Shown: positions 1 to 6,974 of the stretch, in pieces
How the letters are laid out: every line of letters begins with the position of its first letter
Position numbering within the stretch: the stretch's first letter is position 1
Assembly: GCA_945828175.1 (NCBI GenBank)
Contig: CALZQD010000061.1
Span: 1 to 8,431 of the forward strand
Source: an uncultured Bacteroidales bacterium
GTDB lineage: Bacteria > Bacteroidota > Bacteroidia > Bacteroidales > Muribaculaceae
Direction: 5' to 3'
DNA: 8,431 bases
Notes under the pieces: model-generated
Databases searched by the model: none
What the model was told of the DNA's origin: nothing
Seen by the model: the letters and a program-made list of their open reading frames with translations, nothing else
Translations under genes and position numbers: made by a program

Positions 1-428
1 TCGTCGAGATTGCCGACGACGTCGAAGTCGTCGCCAACACTTCTGTCGACCGCGCCACCATGGGCTCGACACGCATCGGTCAGGGCACCAAGATTGACAA
101 CCTCGTCCAGATTGCCCACAACGTCGAAATCGGCGCCAACACCGTCATGGCCGCTCAGGGCGGCGTGGCAGGCTCGGCCAAGCTCGGCGACTGGTGTATG
201 ATAGGCGGCCAGGTAGGCATCGCCGGTCATATCAAGGTCGGCAACCGTGTGTCGGTCGGCGCCCAGAGCGGCATCCCCAACAACGTTGCAGACGGCATGC
301 GCCTCATGGGCTATCCCGCCGTCGCCGCCGGCCAGTTCGCCCGTCAGGCAAGCTGGGTGAAGCACCTCGGCGAGCTCTACAGCCGCGTCGACAGGCTCGA
401 GAAAATGTCAGATACAGAAAAAGAATAA
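1..428 (+). CDS. lpxD: LpxD, UDP-3-O-acylglucosamine N-acyltransferase (C-terminal part; 5' end outside window)
   Basis: This is the C-terminal portion of LpxD, which adds the second (N-linked) hydroxyacyl chain from acyl-ACP to UDP-3-O-acyl-glucosamine in cytoplasmic lipid A synthesis. The reading frame is open from base 3 with no start codon at its head, so the gene is cut by the window edge; an internal ATG at 60 lies inside the repeat domain and is not the start. About 142 residues are visible. They show left-handed beta-helix hexapeptide repeats (for example VEIGAN, AKLGDW, IKVGNR) and the family signature QIAHN carrying the catalytic histidine. A short helical tail ends in a polar stretch (MSDTEKE). 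The stop at 426-428 lies 25 bases before lpxC-fabZ on the same strand, which indicates an operon. The family is clear from the motif and the neighbours; the N-terminal uridine-binding domain cannot be assessed. Confidence 0.95.
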   Translation, partial: VEIADDVEVVANTSVDRATMGSTRIGQGTKIDNLVQIAHNVEIGANTVMAAQGGVAGSAKLGDWCMIGGQVGIAGHIKVGNRVSVGAQSGIPNNVADGMRLMGYPAVAAGQFARQASWVKHLGELYSRVDRLEKMSDTEKE

Positions 429-453
429 TAAACCAACACATTATACATACTCC

Positions 454-1836
454 ATGAAACAGTTGACCCTAAGCGAAGCCTTTACTGTCAAGGGCAAAGG
501 ACTTCACACCGGCGCCCATATCACAGCAGAGTTCTGCCCGGCGCCCGATAATCACGGATATAAAATACAGCGTGTCGACCTCGAAGACCAGCCGGTCATC
601 GACGCCCTGGCCGAGAACGTCGTCGCAACAAACCGCGGCACAGTTATTGCCAAAGGCGACGTGTCGGTCAGCACAATCGAGCACGCCATGTCGGCCCTCT
701 ACGCCGCCGGCATCGATAACTGCCTCATCAAAGTCGATGCTCCCGAGCTCCCCATCCTCGACGGCAGCGCCAAGATCTATGCCGACGAAATCGCTCGCGT
801 AGGCCTCACTGAGCAGGCTTCTGACAAAGACTTCTACTATGTCAAGAGCAAAATTGAGATTTCGTCGCCCGAGACAGGCTCGAAAATCATGATTCTCCCC
901 GACGACGAGTTCAGCGTCGAGGTCAAGGTCAACTTCGAGTCGCCCGTGCTCTCCAACCAGTATGCCTCGATGGAGCATGTCAGCGAGTATGTCGGCGAAA
1001 TCGCCGCAGCCCGCACATTTGTCTTCGTCCGCGAGATTGAGCCGCTCCTCGGAGCCAACCTCATCAAAGGCGGCGACCTCGACAACGCCATCGTCATCTA
1101 TGACACGCCCCTGACACAGGAGCAGCTCGACCACATCGCCGACCTCACAGGCACACCCCACCGCGAGGTGTCGACCTTCGGCTATATCAACCCGCGCCCG
1201 CTGACAAACGAAAACGAGCCCGCCCGCCACAAACTCCTCGACCTCATCGGCGACATCGCTCTCATCGGTCGTCTGCTCAAAGGCAAAGTAATCGCCACGA
1301 AACCCGGTCACACCATCAACACCCAGCTCTCGAAGAAAATCCGCAGCGACATCAAGCGTCAGGAAGTTCAGGCCCCGGTCTATAACCCCAACGTCGCCCC
1401 GCTGATGGATAACAACCGCATCCGCCAGCTGCTTCCCCACCGCTATCCCTTCCTCCTGGTCGACAAGATCATCGACAAGGCCGACAGCTATATCGTCGGT
1501 GTCAAGAACATCACGTCCAACGAGCCTTTCTTCCAGGGCCACTTCCCCCAGGAACCCGTCGTTCCCGGCGTACTCCTCGTCGAGGCGATGGCACAGACCG
1601 GCGGTCTGCTCGTGCTTGGCTCAGTCGAAGAGCCCGAGCGCTACTCGACCTACTTCATGAAGATCGACAACGTCAAATTCCGCCAGAAGGTCGTTCCCGG
1701 CGACACACTACTCTTCCATGTGTCGTTCATGACGCCCCTGCGCCGCGGTTGCGCCGTGATGAAAGGCCTCGCCTTTGTCGGCGAGAAAGTCGTCTGCGAG
1801 TGCGAGTTCATGGCTCAGATCATCAAGAATAAATAA
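454..1836 (+). CDS. lpxC-fabZ: Bifunctional LpxC-FabZ fusion: UDP-3-O-acyl-GlcNAc deacetylase / 3-hydroxyacyl-ACP dehydratase
   Basis: This 460-residue protein joins two enzymes. Residues about 1-300 are LpxC, the zinc deacetylase that makes the committed step of lipid A synthesis: GKGLHTG near 14-20, [10 protein letters not shown] with Glu76 and the zinc ligand His77, [10 protein letters not shown] with zinc ligands His259 and Asp263, and KPGHT with the general-acid His286. Residues about 318-460 are FabZ, the hot-dog-fold dehydratase: [14 protein letters not shown] at about 326-339, then the active-site segment [12 protein letters not shown] with His363 and EAMAQ with Glu377. The join (about 300-318) is short and proline-rich. 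All key residues of both enzymes are present, so both activities are expected. The fusion is established for Bacteroidetes and points to that phylum. The ATG at 454 gives the usual N-terminus; the preceding 25 bases are AT-rich with no clear Shine-Dalgarno, as is common in this phylum. Confidence 0.97.
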   Translation: MKQLTLSEAFTVKGKGLHTGAHITAEFCPAPDNHGYKIQRVDLEDQPVIDALAENVVATNRGTVIAKGDVSVSTIEHAMSALYAAGIDNCLIKVDAPELPILDGSAKIYADEIARVGLTEQASDKDFYYVKSKIEISSPETGSKIMILPDDEFSVEVKVNFESPVLSNQYASMEHVSEYVGEIAAARTFVFVREIEPLLGANLIKGGDLDNAIVIYDTPLTQEQLDHIADLTGTPHREVSTFGYINPRPLTNENEPARHKLLDLIGDIALIGRLLKGKVIATKPGHTINTQLSKKIRSDIKRQEVQAPVYNPNVAPLMDNNRIRQLLPHRYPFLLVDKIIDKADSYIVGVKNITSNEPFFQGHFPQEPVVPGVLLVEAMAQTGGLLVLGSVEEPERYSTYFMKIDNVKFRQKVVPGDTLLFHVSFMTPLRRGCAVMKGLAFVGEKVVCECEFMAQIIKNK

Positions 1837-1867
1837 GAACCCAAATTTAATCTATAATCGTATAGAA

Positions 1868-2644
1868 ATGAAACAACCTCTTGCATATATCCACCCCGCC
1901 GCAAAAATCGCCCCGTCGGTTGTGATTGACCCCTTCGTCACCATCGACCAGAACGTCGAAATCGGCGAGGGTACGCGCATCGGCAGCAATGTCACCATTC
2001 TCGAAGGCGCGCGCATCGGCAAAAACTGTACAATCTTCCCCGGAGCCGTCATCGGCGCCATTCCTCAGGACCTCAAATTCCGTGGCGAAGAGACCCTCGC
2101 CATCATCGGTGACAATACCACCATCCGCGAGTGCGTTACCGTCAACCGCGGCACCGCCGCCAAAGGCCGTACTGTCGTCGGCAATAACTGCCTCATCATG
2201 GCCTACTCGCATGTCGCCCACGACTGCATCGTCGGCAACAATGTCATTATCTCAAACGCCAGCCAGCTCGCCGGCGAGGTGATAGTCGACGACTTTGCCG
2301 TCATCGGCGGCGGCTCGCTCATCCACCAGTTCTGCCACATCGGCTCCCATGTCATGCTTCAGGGCGGCGCCCTCGTCAACAAAGACATCCCGCCCTACGT
2401 CAAGGCCGCCCGTGAGCCCATCGCCTATGCCGGCATCAACTCTATCGGCCTGCGTCGCCGCAACTTCTCTAACGACACAATCCGCGACATTCAGGATACA
2501 TATCGCTACCTCTACCTCTCGAGCATGAACGTCAGCGACGCCCTCGAACGCATCGAAGCTGAGCTGCCCGCTACAAAAGAGCGCGACGAAATTATCCTCT
2601 TTGTCAAGAACTCAAAGCGCGGCATCATCCGCGGTTACATCTAA
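1868..2644 (+). CDS. lpxA: LpxA, acyl-ACP--UDP-N-acetylglucosamine O-acyltransferase
   Basis: LpxA catalyses the first step of lipid A synthesis, transfer of a 3-hydroxyacyl chain from ACP to the 3-OH of UDP-GlcNAc in the cytoplasm. The 258-residue protein matches the usual family length (about 255-262). It begins with a long run of left-handed beta-helix hexapeptides (residues about 10-185) including GAIPQDLKFRGEET near 63-76, then the catalytic segment SHVAHDC with His118 as the expected general base, and IHQFCHIGSHV near 152-162. A helical C-terminal domain follows (about 195-258). An in-frame ATG at 1775 would add 31 residues, but these are read out of frame across the lpxC-fabZ end; the ATG at 1868 gives the normal N-terminus (MKQPLAYIHP) after a 31-base AT-rich gap. 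It is probably co-transcribed with lpxD and lpxC-fabZ. Its stop is 12 bases before the RNase P RNA. Confidence 0.96.
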   Translation: MKQPLAYIHPAAKIAPSVVIDPFVTIDQNVEIGEGTRIGSNVTILEGARIGKNCTIFPGAVIGAIPQDLKFRGEETLAIIGDNTTIRECVTVNRGTAAKGRTVVGNNCLIMAYSHVAHDCIVGNNVIISNASQLAGEVIVDDFAVIGGGSLIHQFCHIGSHVMLQGGALVNKDIPPYVKAAREPIAYAGINSIGLRRRNFSNDTIRDIQDTYRYLYLSSMNVSDALERIEAELPATKERDEIILFVKNSKRGIIRGYI

Positions 2645-2656
2645 TAACCCATAAAC

Positions 2657-3051
2657 AGACATCTGCGACCGCCGGTCTGTCGCTCGGCCACGCATGAGGG
2701 CCGAGAGGAAAGTCCGGGCAACAAAGAGCACCATATTTCCTAACGGGAAGCTGTCGGCAACGGCAGAGTAATGTGACAGAAAACAACCGCCTGAAAAGGC
2801 AAGGGTGAAAAGGCGAGGTAAGAGCTCACCGGGCGCGACAGCAATATCGCGCGCCGCACATCTTATGGGTTGCAAGGTCAAGTATACCGGCATTCAAGGG
2901 CTGCTCGTCCATTGCCGGGGGGTAGACTGCTAAAGCCCGGTGGCGACACCGGTGCGTAGATAAATGACAGACGGGACGCCGCAACTCACCCCCTCGAGGG
3001 GCGAAAGTACGGCTCCTACATAACCCGGCTTACAGGCTGTCGCAGATGTCT
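2657..3051 (+). ncRNA. rnpB: RNase P RNA, bacterial class A
   Basis: This is the catalytic RNA of RNase P, which matures tRNA 5' ends. The conserved core is readable: GAGGAAAGTCCGGGC at 2705-2719, GAGGTAAGAGCTCACC at about 2815-2830, TAGATAAATGAC at 2957-2968, and AACCCGGCTTA at 3022-3032. The ends pair perfectly as helix P1 (AGACATCTGCGAC at 2657-2669 with GTCGCAGATGTCT at 3039-3051), which sets the boundaries to within a few bases. A 7-bp helix CTCGGCC/GGCCGAG (2683-2689 with 2699-2705) fits P3. The gene lies 12 bases after lpxA and 15 bases before the DUF695 start on the same strand. A T-run at 3050-3056 follows P1. No TAnnTTTG promoter element is visible just upstream, so readthrough from the lpx genes with later processing is possible; that is inference. 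Confidence 0.96.
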
Positions 3052-3056
3052 TTTTT
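3050..3056 (+). terminator. T-run after RNase P RNA helix P1 (possible 3' end signal)
   Basis: Seven bases (C then six T) directly follow or overlap the 3' strand of the rnpB P1 helix. The only strong stem next to this T-run is P1 itself, whose two strands are about 370 bases apart, so it is not a standard short intrinsic terminator hairpin. It may mark the RNA 3' end, but how efficiently transcription stops here cannot be judged from sequence. The DUF695 gene downstream has no other obvious promoter, so some readthrough is plausible. Confidence 0.35.
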
Positions 3057-3066
3057 ATATTATAAT

Positions 3067-3507
3067 ATGTCTGAGCGTAACGACTGGTGGACCTGTCCCA
3101 CCGAGAGCGAAGACGGCCGACTGGTGATGGTCACCGGCCGCCGCGACATCGAAAAATTCAGAACCAACCCCCGCTTCACCATCCGCGTCGAAGTCACATG
3201 GCCCTACGGCGACACACCCTCAGGCATGCCCGACGACGCCACTGCCAAGATGATGGAAGAGATAACCGACTCATTCAACGCCATCCTCGACAAAGACCCC
3301 GTCGCCGTCATGACAGGCATCTACACCGGCGCCGGCGAGCGCAACTGGGTTTTCTACACCCTCAGCACAAACATCTTCAACAAAAAACTCAACGAGGCCC
3401 TCGCCCCATACCCCCTTCTGCCCCTGCAGATAACAGCCGAAAACGACCCCACCTGGGCCGAATACGACGAAATGCGCGACCTCTCCGAAATCCCCGCCGA
3501 AGACTAA
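3067..3507 (+). CDS. DUF695 domain-containing protein
   Basis: This 146-residue, acidic, probably cytoplasmic protein has no signal peptide or membrane segment. Its pattern fits DUF695: an early tryptophan pair (NDWWTC, 5-10), a central beta strand (FTIRVEVTWPY, 37-47), a helix (TAKMMEEITDSFNAIL, 59-74), VMTGIYTGAGERNWVFYT (81-98), and the C-terminal signature of aspartate and aromatics (ENDPTWAEYDEM, 125-136). The family's biochemical role is not established, to my knowledge. An ATG at 3046 is in frame but lies inside the 3' strand of the RNase P RNA P1 helix, so the ATG at 3067 is chosen; it leaves a 15-base AT-only gap after rnpB. The family assignment rests on pattern recall, not on a search. 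Codon use (C-ending GCC, GTC, GAC, CTC) matches the lpx genes, so it appears native. Confidence 0.82.
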   Translation: MSERNDWWTCPTESEDGRLVMVTGRRDIEKFRTNPRFTIRVEVTWPYGDTPSGMPDDATAKMMEEITDSFNAILDKDPVAVMTGIYTGAGERNWVFYTLSTNIFNKKLNEALAPYPLLPLQITAENDPTWAEYDEMRDLSEIPAED

Positions 3508-3540
3508 TCGTCAGTAAAATAGTCTGACTAATACAAGGAT

Positions 3541-3915
3541 ATGTTTACCATTTCGGTGGTGTTTTGTGGCGCTACGCCGTTTGACGCTGCGAAAGCTCTT
3601 GATATGAAGGTTTCTGAGCTTGAGGAGCCTAAGAAAACTGACCCGATGTGCAGATATGTCGTGGCTGAGGTCGACGGCGTCAAGGTGCTTGATTTCACAG
3701 TCAGCGATGCCGATGGCAAGGACGCAATGCCGAGTCGCCTCGAAACTGACATCCACTATTATAAGGATGTCGAATATAACGGCATAAAGGCTTCGTTGTT
3801 ACTTTATTATTCGCACCGCTCGTATGGTAAGGATATAAAGAAGAGTTTCAAGGAATTCCCGAAACAATGTGAGGAATGGAATAAACAGATTGTGGCTCTT
3901 AAATTTAAGAATTGA
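3541..3915 (+). CDS. Hypothetical protein of unknown family (124 aa)
   Basis: I do not recognise this protein. It has 124 residues, no signal peptide and no convincing membrane segment. The N-terminal third (ATPFDAAKALDMKVSELEEP) looks helical and acidic; the middle has alternating strand-like stretches (CRYVVAEVDGVKVLDFTVSD); the C-terminal part is aromatic and lysine-rich (YYSHRSYGKDIKKSFKEF). The start at 3541 follows AAGGA by a single base, which is closer than an ideal Shine-Dalgarno, and the frame is closed by a stop at 3529-3531, so little extension is possible. Codon use differs from the neighbouring + strand genes: many T- and A-ending codons (GCT, CTT, TAT, TCG) and AAG for lysine, with lower GC especially after 3780. 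The last 11 bases overlap the 3' end of the convergent flippase gene. A truncated or transferred gene is possible. Confidence 0.6.
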   Translation: MFTISVVFCGATPFDAAKALDMKVSELEEPKKTDPMCRYVVAEVDGVKVLDFTVSDADGKDAMPSRLETDIHYYKDVEYNGIKASLLLYYSHRSYGKDIKKSFKEFPKQCEEWNKQIVALKFKN

Positions 3916-5395
3916 TTTTCTTGGTGAGGTGTAAGTAGCCGAGGACTTCTTTCTGGATTTTTGAACCGAGGAGAGCATTTACACCGAGATATAGGGCAAT
4001 GGCTATGGCTGCGCTGACGAGTATCATCGCCGGCGGCGTGGCCGTGAATGACATAGCCCAGAACATCAGTGGAGTAATCGCTACGGTCATGACGGCGTAG
4101 GGCAGGAGGTCGCTGAGGAAAGAAATGACCGGGCTACCGACTGCGCGGGCTGCGACGATGAGGGTGGCGACCCAGCTTATCACTGAGGCGGCGACTTGTC
4201 CCCACAGCATCAGCGTAAGGCCGTAGACAGGGTCGTCGGGCGTCGACTCGGCGATGAATGGCAGCGAGGCGACGAGTGCGGCGATGGCGACGGTGTCGCG
4301 CAGCAGTTCGAGCTTGACAATCACGCCTGAGCGGCCGAGCGCAAGCAAGAAGTTGTTATATAGCGACGTTAGGACGAAGAAGATGCCCCGGACGAGCAGC
4401 AGCTGAAAGAGGATAATCGACGGGTCCCATTTGATGCCGAAGAGCAGGTGAAAGACAGGTTCGGCAATGACAATCAGTCCGATTAGCGCCGGAAAGACGA
4501 GGTAGGCGGTGAAGCGGTTCATCTTCGAACACAGGCGGCGGAAGCGCTCGGGGTCGTCCTGAACGGCTGATAACACGGGTAGGAATGAGGACGTAAGCAC
4601 CTGTGAGATAGATGTCACGCCCATCTTGCTCCATTTGTCGCCCTGAGTATAGTAACCGAGCGAGGCGAGGCCGACGCGGTTGCCGACGAAAAACGAGTAG
4701 ATGTTCTGAAAGACAGTGTTGAGGAATGACGTAAACATCATGCCCGAACCGACTGTCGAATATGAGCGCAGAGCTGCGAATGAGAATTTCATCATCGGTA
4801 GCCATTTGCCTGTCACCCAGAGTATCGAGGTCTTGACTGTCGCCATGGCAATGTTCTGCCAGACGATGGCCCAGGCGCCGAAGCCATAGAGGGCGAGGGT
4901 GATGCCGACGGCAGCGCCTGCGACGAGCCCGACTGAGTTTGAGACGGCGACCATGCGGACATCCATCTTCTTGACGAGGCGGTTGGTCTGGACGATGGCT
5001 GCGGCGTTGATGATAAAGACAAGAAACATCACGCGCGACAGGCCGATGAGGCGCGGGTCGTCCTGGAAGCAGCGGGCTATGAGGGGCGCACAGAACCAGA
5101 GAATGATGTAGATGATGACGGCGACGCCGATGTTAAACCACAGTATCGTGCTGTAGTCGAGTCGGGTAGGGCTCTTGCGCTGAATCAGGGCGTAGCTGAA
5201 TCCCGAGTCGATAAGAAGCGAGGCGAAGGCCTGAAAGATGAGGACGGCGCCGACGAGGCCGAAGTCTTCCTGCGAGAGCATACGCGCCAGGACGATTCCC
5301 GTCAGCGCATAGAGCAGCTGGGTCGAGAGCCTGTCGATGAGGTTCCATTTGAGGGTACGGGCGGTCTTGTCTTTCAGACCATCGTTTTCAGCCAT
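3905..5395 (-). CDS. Polysaccharide/oligosaccharide flippase (Wzx/WzxC-like, MOP superfamily)
   Basis: This 496-residue inner-membrane protein resembles lipopolysaccharide/exopolysaccharide flippases of the Polysacc_synt family, which move lipid-linked glycans across the inner membrane. The N-terminal region has the usual pattern: a basic-amphipathic start (LKDKTARTLKWNLIDR), a first hydrophobic segment, the signature SQEDFGLVGAV (41-51), DSGFSYALIQRK (63-74) and DYSTILWFN (80-88). Further hydrophobic segments continue to near residue 480, consistent with about 12-14 transmembrane helices, and the length is typical. The ATG at 5395 gives the usual short cytoplasmic N-terminus. It lies 21 bases after the second DUF2807 gene, so it is probably the last gene of the dusB operon. 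No glycosyltransferase or polymerase gene is nearby, so its substrate is unknown. Its 3' end overlaps the convergent gene by 11 bases. Confidence 0.9.
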   Translation of the reverse strand: MAENDGLKDKTARTLKWNLIDRLSTQLLYALTGIVLARMLSQEDFGLVGAVLIFQAFASLLIDSGFSYALIQRKSPTRLDYSTILWFNIGVAVIIYIILWFCAPLIARCFQDDPRLIGLSRVMFLVFIINAAAIVQTNRLVKKMDVRMVAVSNSVGLVAGAAVGITLALYGFGAWAIVWQNIAMATVKTSILWVTGKWLPMMKFSFAALRSYSTVGSGMMFTSFLNTVFQNIYSFFVGNRVGLASLGYYTQGDKWSKMGVTSISQVLTSSFLPVLSAVQDDPERFRRLCSKMNRFTAYLVFPALIGLIVIAEPVFHLLFGIKWDPSIILFQLLLVRGIFFVLTSLYNNFLLALGRSGVIVKLELLRDTVAIAALVASLPFIAESTPDDPVYGLTLMLWGQVAASVISWVATLIVAARAVGSPVISFLSDLLPYAVMTVAITPLMFWAMSFTATPPAMILVSAAIAIALYLGVNALLGSKIQKEVLGYLHLTKKINS

Positions 5396-5416
5396 CGTCG
5401 GAGCGGCGCGGTGATG

Positions 5417-6118
5417 TTATTTGGCGTTGGCGTCAAGAATTTTCACACCCATCGAGCGGTTTGAGATCTTCTCGGGTTTCGTGCCGTAATAGACTTTGCC
5501 CGAGCCGGCGCCGTAGACGGTGAGGCTTGTTGTGGCGTTGCAGTCGATGGGACCCGAGCCGAAGAGCCAGACGTTGACTTCCTCGGCCGTGAGGTCGGCG
5601 CATTCGACGGTGCCGGTGCCTACGTTCTTGAGCTTGGCGCTGCGGGTCTTGCCTGAGACGACGAGCTGGCCGTTGCCGGCTGCGATTGTGGCGTTGAGCT
5701 TATTGGCCGAGATATCTTTGACAATGAGCTGGCCGTTGCCGATGAGCGTAGCCTTGAATTCCTTGACGGCGATGTCGTTGTTGATTCTGACGAGCGAGTC
5801 GCCGCTGTTCTCGACCTTGTCGAGCAGGGTAGAGTAGACGCGGATTGTCGGCACGCGGGTGATGGGCACCTCAGGGTCGGCAATCTCGATCTGGAGACGG
5901 CTCTTGTTGTTGCCGAACATCAGGCGAGAGGCTATCGCGGGTTCGCAGTCGAAATAGGCCCATCCGGCCGAGTCAGCCGAGCAGTAGTATTCGACGTTGA
6001 TGCTGTTGAGAACTTTGAGCTCAGTGAAGTCTTTGACCTCGAGTTTATATGAAGCCTCTTCGGCTGCGAGGGCCGGCGAAGCTGCGAGAAGAAGTGCGAT
6101 TAGTGACAGGTACTTCAT
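5417..6118 (-). CDS. Exported DUF2807 (head GIN-domain) beta-solenoid protein, second copy
   Basis: This 233-residue protein starts with a signal peptide (MKYLSLIALLLAASPALA, cleavage likely after ALA near 18) and no lipobox cysteine, so it is expected in the periplasm or beyond. After a strand-rich N-terminal part with a cysteine pair (Cys46 and Cys58, possible disulfide), residues about 100-210 form short repeats marked by glycine triplets: SGD 105, GNG 127, GNG 148, GTG 167, GSG 187 and GSG 205. The spacing is about 18-22 residues, as expected for the parallel beta-solenoid of DUF2807. Two more cysteines lie at 173 and 193. The start ATG at 6118 directly precedes the signal peptide. It lies 53 bases after the other DUF2807 gene and 21 before the flippase. 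The two proteins share architecture but little sequence. Function of the family is not established; a surface or envelope role is inference. Confidence 0.83.
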   Translation of the reverse strand: MKYLSLIALLLAASPALAAEEASYKLEVKDFTELKVLNSINVEYYCSADSAGWAYFDCEPAIASRLMFGNNKSRLQIEIADPEVPITRVPTIRVYSTLLDKVENSGDSLVRINNDIAVKEFKATLIGNGQLIVKDISANKLNATIAAGNGQLVVSGKTRSAKLKNVGTGTVECADLTAEEVNVWLFGSGPIDCNATTSLTVYGAGSGKVYYGTKPEKISNRSMGVKILDANAK

Positions 6119-6171
6119 GATTGTGATGATGATGAGTGGTTGAACATTGATTTGAGAGAGGCCGCCGCGAA

Positions 6172-6966
6172 TCAGCGCGGGTTATATGTTTTTACAGCCT
6201 TGATATTCTTGATATTGCCGGCCGATTTGACGGGCGTGCCGGTCGAGTATTTTATCTCGCCCTCGCCATAGAGATTGAGCTTGAGGTCAGACGAGACGAG
6301 GCCGCTGAGGTCAATCGTGCCGCTACCGTTCATGACGAACGAGCTCTTTGGCGACGAGCCGCTGACGTTGATGCTGCCGCTGCCGCGCACTGTGCCGCTG
6401 AGGCTTGATGCCGTCAGGCGGTCGGCGTAGATGTGGCCGCTGCCGGTGAGCGAGCAGTTGATGTTTGAGGCGTTGACGCCGGTGCCGAGCTCAATCTTGC
6501 CGGAGCCTGTCAGGGTGACGTTGATGTTGCGGGCCGAGCAGTCCGAAAGGTTTATCGAGCCCGGGCCCGAGACGATGAGGGCAAGCTCGTCGACGGCGAC
6601 GATGCCCGAGCCGCTGATTGCGCCGTTGCCCGAAAGCGATATGACCTTCATGTCGCGCGGACAGTAGATAGTGACAGGTATGCGGCCTCCGCGGCTGATC
6701 GGGCGTGCGCCTTGAGCCACAGATATATAGAGCGACTGTCCGGCATGCTGCTTCTCGATTGCCGAGTAGGCGTTGTGGTCGGCGGTGATGACAATCATGC
6801 CTGTCGAATCGGCTACCTCGCGCAGGTCGACCCTGCAGGCGCCTTTGATATAAAGCTCGTTGAAGTCATTGGCTCTGAGCAGATGCCGTTCGGTCTGGGC
6901 GCTGGCGGCAGTTGCAGCCGAGAGCGACATGACCGATATCAGTAATATGATTGATGACCTTGTCAT
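6172..6966 (-). CDS. Exported DUF2807 (head GIN-domain) beta-solenoid protein, first copy
   Basis: This 264-residue protein has a signal peptide (MTRSSIILLISVMSLSAATAASA, probable cleavage before QTERHLL near residue 24) without a lipobox. The mature protein opens with the usual DUF2807 start (ANDFNELYIKGACRVDL) and then has seven glycine-centred turns: GNG 113, GPG 134, GSG 154, GSG 175, GSG 195, GSG 214 and GEG 234. The step of 19-21 residues is very regular and indicates a parallel beta-solenoid. A lysine-rich tail follows (NIKNIKAVKTYNPR). The frame stays open upstream to an ATG at 7269, but those 101 residues are arginine/proline-rich and antisense-free shadow of dusB; the ATG at 6966 gives the signal peptide and lies 8 bases after the dusB stop, which suggests coupled translation. 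Its role is unknown. Confidence 0.87.
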   Translation of the reverse strand: MTRSSIILLISVMSLSAATAASAQTERHLLRANDFNELYIKGACRVDLREVADSTGMIVITADHNAYSAIEKQHAGQSLYISVAQGARPISRGGRIPVTIYCPRDMKVISLSGNGAISGSGIVAVDELALIVSGPGSINLSDCSARNINVTLTGSGKIELGTGVNASNINCSLTGSGHIYADRLTASSLSGTVRGSGSINVSGSSPKSSFVMNGSGTIDLSGLVSSDLKLNLYGEGEIKYSTGTPVKSAGNIKNIKAVKTYNPR

Positions 6967-6974
6967 ATTGAGTT

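Noticed and set aside
469..1542. Long minus-strand open frame (357 codons) antisense to lpxC-fabZ
   Set aside because: It mirrors the strong C-ending codon bias of the real gene, which removes stops on the opposite strand. The product is low-complexity (Asp/Val/Gly-rich) with no recognisable domain, while the + strand encodes intact LpxC and FabZ.
2612..2893. Minus-strand open frame across the lpxA end and rnpB
   Set aside because: It covers the conserved RNase P RNA core and has no protein family features.
3046..3066. Earlier DUF695 start at 3046
   Set aside because: It lies in the 3' strand of the RNase P RNA P1 helix, and the seven extra residues (MSFLYYN) come from the T-run; the ATG at 3067 is more likely.
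3057..3068. TATAAT-like sequence before the DUF695 gene
   Set aside because: A TATAAT -10 box is not the promoter signal used by the main Bacteroidetes sigma factor, and the start codon would fall on it; it is a by-product of the AT-only spacer.
3510..3528. GTCAG/CTGAC inverted repeat between the DUF695 gene and the small hypothetical gene
   Set aside because: A 5-bp stem with a 9-base loop and no T-run is expected by chance and is too weak to call.
6165..6180. CCGCG/CGCGG inverted repeat at the end of the first DUF2807 gene
   Set aside because: The stem is only 5 bp, spans the stop codon and has no T-run, so it is not supported as a terminator.
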